This document shows, one piece after another, positions 60,026-64,000 of a DNA stretch of 64,000 nt. The notes beneath the pieces were generated by a model. That model worked only from the letters and a program-made list of their open reading frames with translations. It was not told where the DNA came from and did not search any database. The DNA is from Eubacterium oxidoreducens (GTDB lineage: Bacteria > Bacillota > Clostridia > Lachnospirales > Lachnospiraceae). Position 1 is the first letter of the stretch, and each line of letters starts with the position of its first letter. The DNA lies in assembly GCF_900104415.1 (NCBI RefSeq), contig NZ_FMXR01000011.1, positions 62,001 through 126,000 on the forward strand, in the 5' to 3' direction. The translations under genes were made by a program, and so were the position numbers.

Positions 60026-63000
60026 ACCAACAGATAAAGAATACGTTATACGATCAAAGTTTTGAGCATGATAACTGCGGGATTGGAGCAGTTACAAATA
60101 TATATGGAAAGAAAAGTCATAGTGTAGTTGCGGATGCATTAAGTATCGTGGAAAACCTGGAGCATAGAGCAGGTAAAGATGCGGAAGGAAAGACCGGAGA
60201 TGGTGTAGGAATTTTAACACAAATTCCGCATAAGTTTTTCAAAAAGGTCTGTACCAAAGAAGGCATAGCGATTGGTGGGGAAAGAGAATATGGAATCGGT
60301 ATGTTTTTCTTTCCACAAAATGAAATGAAGCGTCGTCAGGCGATGAAGATGTTTGAGATTATTGTACAAAAAGAAAATCTTGAATTTCTTGGATGGAGAA
60401 AGGTTACGACCTATGAAACAGTACTTGGACCAAAGGCACTTGAAAGCTGTCCGGATATCTATCAGGCATTTATCAAACGACCGGCAGATGTAAAGACAGA
60501 TCTCGATTTTGACAGAAGATTATACATCGTAAGACGCGTATTTGAACAAAGTAATGAAAGTACCTATGTACCTTCGTTGTCGTCTAGAACAATTGTATAT
60601 AAGGGGATGTTTTTGGTAAGTCAGCTCCGTACGTTCTTTGCCGATCTGCAGGACGAAGATTATGTATCGGCAATAGCGCTTGTGCATTCAAGGTTTTCAA
60701 CAAATACACAGCCAAGCTGGCTTCGTGCTCATCCGAACAGATTCATTGTTCATAATGGTGAGATTAATACCATAAAGGGAAATGTAGACAAGATGTGCGC
60801 AAGAGAAGAGACTCTTGAGATGAGTATTTTCTCAGATGAAGATCTCTCTAAGGTTCTTCCGATTATTTCAGCAGAAGGTTCTGATTCGGCAATGCTTGAC
60901 AACGCACTGGAATTTATGATTATGGGCGGAATGGATCCGGCGCTTGCTGCGATGATTTTGATTCCGGAGCCTTGGGAGAATAATGATACGATTTCACAGG
61001 AAGAAAGAGATTTCTATCAGTATTATGCGACAATGATGGAACCATGGGATGGTCCTGCCGCCATTATGTTTTCAGATGGAGACGTGATGGGAGCCATTCT
61101 TGATAGAAACGGTCTTCGACCATCAAGATATTATCTGATGGATGATGGAAGATTGATCCTATCATCTGAGGTTGGCGTACTAGACTTAGATGAACGTCAC
61201 ATTCTTCGAAAGGAACGTTTGCATCCGGGAAAGATGCTGCTTGTAGATACGAAACAAGGAAAATTAATTGATGATACAGAATTAAAAGATCGTTATGCAA
61301 GAAGTAATCCATACGGTGAATGGTTAGATGCCAATTTGTATTCCCTTAAGGATTTAAAGCTGCCGAATGAGCAGGTTGTCTCTTATTCCAAAGAGGAATT
61401 GCAAAGACTGGAAAAAGCATTTGGCTATACCTATGAAGATTATAGAGATCAGATTTGCAAGATGGCATTAAATGGTAGTGAAAGTATAGGGGCAATGGGC
61501 GTGGATACGCCACTTGCCGTTCTTTCAAAGGAAAATCAGCCACTGTTTTATTATTTCAAGCAGTTATTTGCGCAGGTTACGAATCCGCCAATTGATGCAG
61601 TCAGGGAAAAGATTGTAACAGCAACTACTGTATATGTTGGTAAAAATGGTAATCTACTTGCTGAAAAACCGGAGAACTGCCATGTTCTCAAGATACAAAA
61701 TCCGATTCTGTCCGATCTTGATATGATGAAGATTACACATCTTGATAAGCCGGGACTTAAAGTTGAGAAGATTTCCATGCTCTATTACAAGAGTACGCCG
61801 CTTGACAGAGCAATTGAGCATTTGTTCGTGGAAGTGGATCGTGCATACAAAAATGGCGCCAATATTTTGGTGTTGTCAGATCGCGGTGTCGATGAAAATC
61901 ACGTGGCAATTCCATCTCTTTTGTGTGTTGCAGCAGTACATAACTACCTTGTTAAGACTAAGAAATGTATGGCGATGTCACTGATTTTAGAAACGGCAGA
62001 GCCAAGAGGTGTGCATCATTTTGCAACATTGCTTGGTTATGGTGCAAGTGCAGTGAATCCATATCTGGCACATGCATCAATTAAGCAATTGATTGAAGAA
62101 AAACTATTGGACAAGGATTATTATGCAGCGGTATCGGATTATGATAAAGCAATCCTGTCAGGTATTGTAAAGATTGCATCTAAGATGGGAATTTCCACGA
62201 TTCAGTCATACCAGGGAAGTAGAATCTTTGAGGCAGTTGGAATTGATCAAAGCCTTATTGATAAATATTTTCCGGGTACAGTATCTAGAATTGGTGGTAT
62301 CAAATTAGAGAACCTTGCAGCAACCGTTGACAGACAGCATTCAAGAGCATTTGATCCGCTTGGACTTTCTACGGATCTTACAATCGCTTCGGTTGGACGT
62401 CATAAGCTTCGTTCAAATGGAGAGCTTCATCGTTATAATCCGCAGACCATTCATATGCTTCAACTTTCAACAAGAGAAGGAAGTTATGAGAAATTTAAAG
62501 AATATACGAAGATGGTAGACAGTGAGCAGTCCGGCTATCTAAGAAGTTTGATGGAGTTTCGATATCCGGAAAAGGGAATCAGTATAGAGGAAGTAGAACC
62601 TGCTAGTGAAATCGTAAAGCGATTTAAGACAGGAGCAATGTCCTATGGTTCTATTTCCGAGGAAGCACATGAAACACTTGCGATTGCGATGAATCATCTT
62701 CATGGAAAGAGCAATTCCGGAGAGGGTGGAGAAAGCGATGAACGTCTTGCCAGCGCCGGAAGCAAGAATGATCGAAGTTCTGCAATCAAACAGGTAGCCA
62801 GTGGACGATTCGGAGTTACCAGCAAATATCTGATTAGCGCACAGGAAATACAAATCAAGCTCGCACAAGGAGCAAAGCCGGGTGAAGGTGGTCATCTTCC
62901 GGGAAAGAAGGTCTATCCTTGGGTTGCCAAGACAAGACATTCTACGCCGGGAGTAAGTCTCATATCACCACCACCTCATCATGATATTTATTCGATTGAG

Positions 63001-64000
63001 GATTTGGCACAGCTTATTTATGATTTGAAAAATGCGAATAAGGAGGCCAGAATTTCTGTAAAGCTTGTATCCGAGACAGGTGTAGGTACGATTGCAGCCG
63101 GCGTTGCGAAAGCAGGAGCAGGATGTATCTTGATTTCCGGTTATGACGGTGGAACAGGAGCAGCCCCTTTAAGTTCGATTCATAACGCAGGACTTCCATG
63201 GGAACTTGGACTTGCAGAAACACATCAGACCTTACTGCAAAATGGACTTCGCGGAAAGGTTACCATCGAAACTGACGGTAAGCTGATGAGCGGAAGAGAT
63301 GTGGCAATTGCTGCAATCCTTGGTGCGGAAGAATTTGGATTTGCAACGGCTCCGCTTGTAACAATCGGATGTGTTATGATGCGTCTTTGTAATCAGGATA
63401 CCTGCCCATATGGTGTGGCAACACAAAATCCTGAGCTTCGTAAGAAATTTGCAGGTAAGCCGGAATACGTGGAGAATTTCATGCTCTTTGTTGCCGAAGA
63501 ATTACGTGAATATATGGCACGTCTTGGTGTAAAGACGGTAGATGAACTGGTCGGTCGTACCGATTTGATCTGCAAAAAAGAGTACACAGATGGCATTGAA
63601 TCACAGATTGACCTTAGTAAGATTATCGATCATCAGGCATATGAGCCATGTAACCAGAATGAAAAATCGTTATATGACTTTGAATTGTCATCTAAGAAAG
63701 ACCAGATGCTGATGGATCAGGATAAATCCTTTATGAGTGCTATTAAGAACGGAAAAGAAAAGACGGTTGAAGTAGAACTTACGAATATCGACAGAGCATT
63801 TGGTACGCTGATTGGAGCTGAGATTACAAGAAATCATGCAGAAGGCTTAAGCGACGATACGATTACGATTAACTGTAAGGGCGCCGGTGGACAAAGCTTT
63901 GGTGCATTTATTCCGTCCGGTCTTACTTTAAATCTCACCGGAGACAGTAACGATTACTTTGGTAAAGGCTTATCCGGCGGTAAACTCATCTTAAAGGCAC
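60022..64000 (+). CDS. gltB: Glutamate synthase large subunit, 5' part
   Basis: The GOGAT large subunit runs off the right edge after 1326 complete codons of an expected 1500 or so. The reading frame is open throughout. The N-terminal class II glutaminase has its nucleophile at Cys19 (NCGIG), implying removal of an 18-residue propeptide. A central domain (about 460-770) is followed by the FMN barrel with GAMSYGSIS and [13 protein letters not shown], and the 3Fe-4S ligands Cys1117, Cys1123 and Cys1128. The first bases of the GltB C-terminal beta-helix domain are visible. It makes glutamate from 2-oxoglutarate and glutamine. It is translationally coupled to pyrG through ATGA; gltD probably lies beyond the window. 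Confidence 0.95.
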   Translation, partial: MNQQIKNTLYDQSFEHDNCGIGAVTNIYGKKSHSVVADALSIVENLEHRAGKDAEGKTGDGVGILTQIPHKFFKKVCTKEGIAIGGEREYGIGMFFFPQNEMKRRQAMKMFEIIVQKENLEFLGWRKVTTYETVLGPKALESCPDIYQAFIKRPADVKTDLDFDRRLYIVRRVFEQSNESTYVPSLSSRTIVYKGMFLVSQLRTFFADLQDEDYVSAIALVHSRFSTNTQPSWLRAHPNRFIVHNGEINTIKGNVDKMCAREETLEMSIFSDEDLSKVLPIISAEGSDSAMLDNALEFMIMGGMDPALAAMILIPEPWENNDTISQEERDFYQYYATMMEPWDGPAAIMFSDGDVMGAILDRNGLRPSRYYLMDDGRLILSSEVGVLDLDERHILRKERLHPGKMLLVDTKQGKLIDDTELKDRYARSNPYGEWLDANLYSLKDLKLPNEQVVSYSKEELQRLEKAFGYTYEDYRDQICKMALNGSESIGAMGVDTPLAVLSKENQPLFYYFKQLFAQVTNPPIDAVREKIVTATTVYVGKNGNLLAEKPENCHVLKIQNPILSDLDMMKITHLDKPGLKVEKISMLYYKSTPLDRAIEHLFVEVDRAYKNGANILVLSDRGVDENHVAIPSLLCVAAVHNYLVKTKKCMAMSLILETAEPRGVHHFATLLGYGASAVNPYLAHASIKQLIEEKLLDKDYYAAVSDYDKAILSGIVKIASKMGISTIQSYQGSRIFEAVGIDQSLIDKYFPGTVSRIGGIKLENLAATVDRQHSRAFDPLGLSTDLTIASVGRHKLRSNGELHRYNPQTIHMLQLSTREGSYEKFKEYTKMVDSEQSGYLRSLMEFRYPEKGISIEEVEPASEIVKRFKTGAMSYGSISEEAHETLAIAMNHLHGKSNSGEGGESDERLASAGSKNDRSSAIKQVASGRFGVTSKYLISAQEIQIKLAQGAKPGEGGHLPGKKVYPWVAKTRHSTPGVSLISPPPHHDIYSIEDLAQLIYDLKNANKEARISVKLVSETGVGTIAAGVAKAGAGCILISGYDGGTGAAPLSSIHNAGLPWELGLAETHQTLLQNGLRGKVTIETDGKLMSGRDVAIAAILGAEEFGFATAPLVTIGCVMMRLCNQDTCPYGVATQNPELRKKFAGKPEYVENFMLFVAEELREYMARLGVKTVDELVGRTDLICKKEYTDGIESQIDLSKIIDHQAYEPCNQNEKSLYDFELSSKKDQMLMDQDKSFMSAIKNGKEKTVEVELTNIDRAFGTLIGAEITRNHAEGLSDDTITINCKGAGGQSFGAFIPSGLTLNLTGDSNDYFGKGLSGGKLILKA

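Overview
The window looks like chromosomal backbone of a low-GC Gram-positive anaerobe, most likely a member of the Lachnospiraceae (Clostridia). The evidence is the AT-rich sequence, strong AGGAGG-type ribosome binding sites, sigma-A type TTGACA/TATAAT promoters, AddAB instead of RecBCD, a CIRCE heat-shock operator, a FeoA-FeoA-FeoB iron locus with a FeoB-associated Cys-rich protein, and many proteins of families typical of gut clostridia. The family assignment is inference from gene content; no rRNA or tRNA gene was seen. No prophage, CRISPR array or intact insertion sequence was found.

Layout. 1-1678 (minus): end of a zinc-ribbon DUF6320 gene and a condensation-fold acyltransferase. 1869-10746 (plus): addB-addA-maf, a small unknown gene and a PrsA-like foldase lipoprotein. 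10839-13815: a sulfotransferase-like gene, a 0.5 kb intergenic region and an OFA-type MFS permease. 13922-16070 (minus): htpG with a perfect CIRCE operator, divergent from a run of five glycosyltransferases (16166-21389). 21663-25165: an SDR oxidoreductase, a compact multi-palindrome element, an unknown secreted protein and a convergent secreted transglutaminase-like protein. 25271-31507: metY, an NhaC-type antiporter, a convergent EamA exporter, lysA and a TetR regulator. 31696-34883: the feo iron-uptake operon ending in a Cys-rich/HMA fusion. 34998-40352: an ATP-grasp-like protein, then a zinc-ligand-deficient MDR dehydrogenase, an AraC regulator and a cytosolic beta-helix protein whose promoters share a motif.

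40474-45264 is a four-gene operon: carbon-nitrogen hydrolase, phosphohexomutase, LigB/AMMECR1 fusion and the AmmeMemoRadiSam radical SAM enzyme. 45339-46481 is a membrane GGDEF protein. 46595-52600 is a five-gene operon: intracellular LRR protein, DUF2201/VWA protein, MoxR-type AAA ATPase, PatB-type C-S lyase and a K+ channel. 52695-57319 holds a divergent MoeA and carB without carA. 57518-64000 holds a small lipoprotein, pyrG behind two tandem terminator-like hairpins, and the start of gltB, which overlaps the pyrG stop by ATGA and runs off the window.

The most interesting places are the pyrG leader, the LRR/VWA/MoxR operon, the AmmeMemoRadiSam operon, the AraC-linked dehydrogenase/beta-helix pair, the palindrome cluster at 22496-22622 and the CIRCE-controlled htpG. 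All gene functions are read from motifs and remembered family features; no database search was possible.
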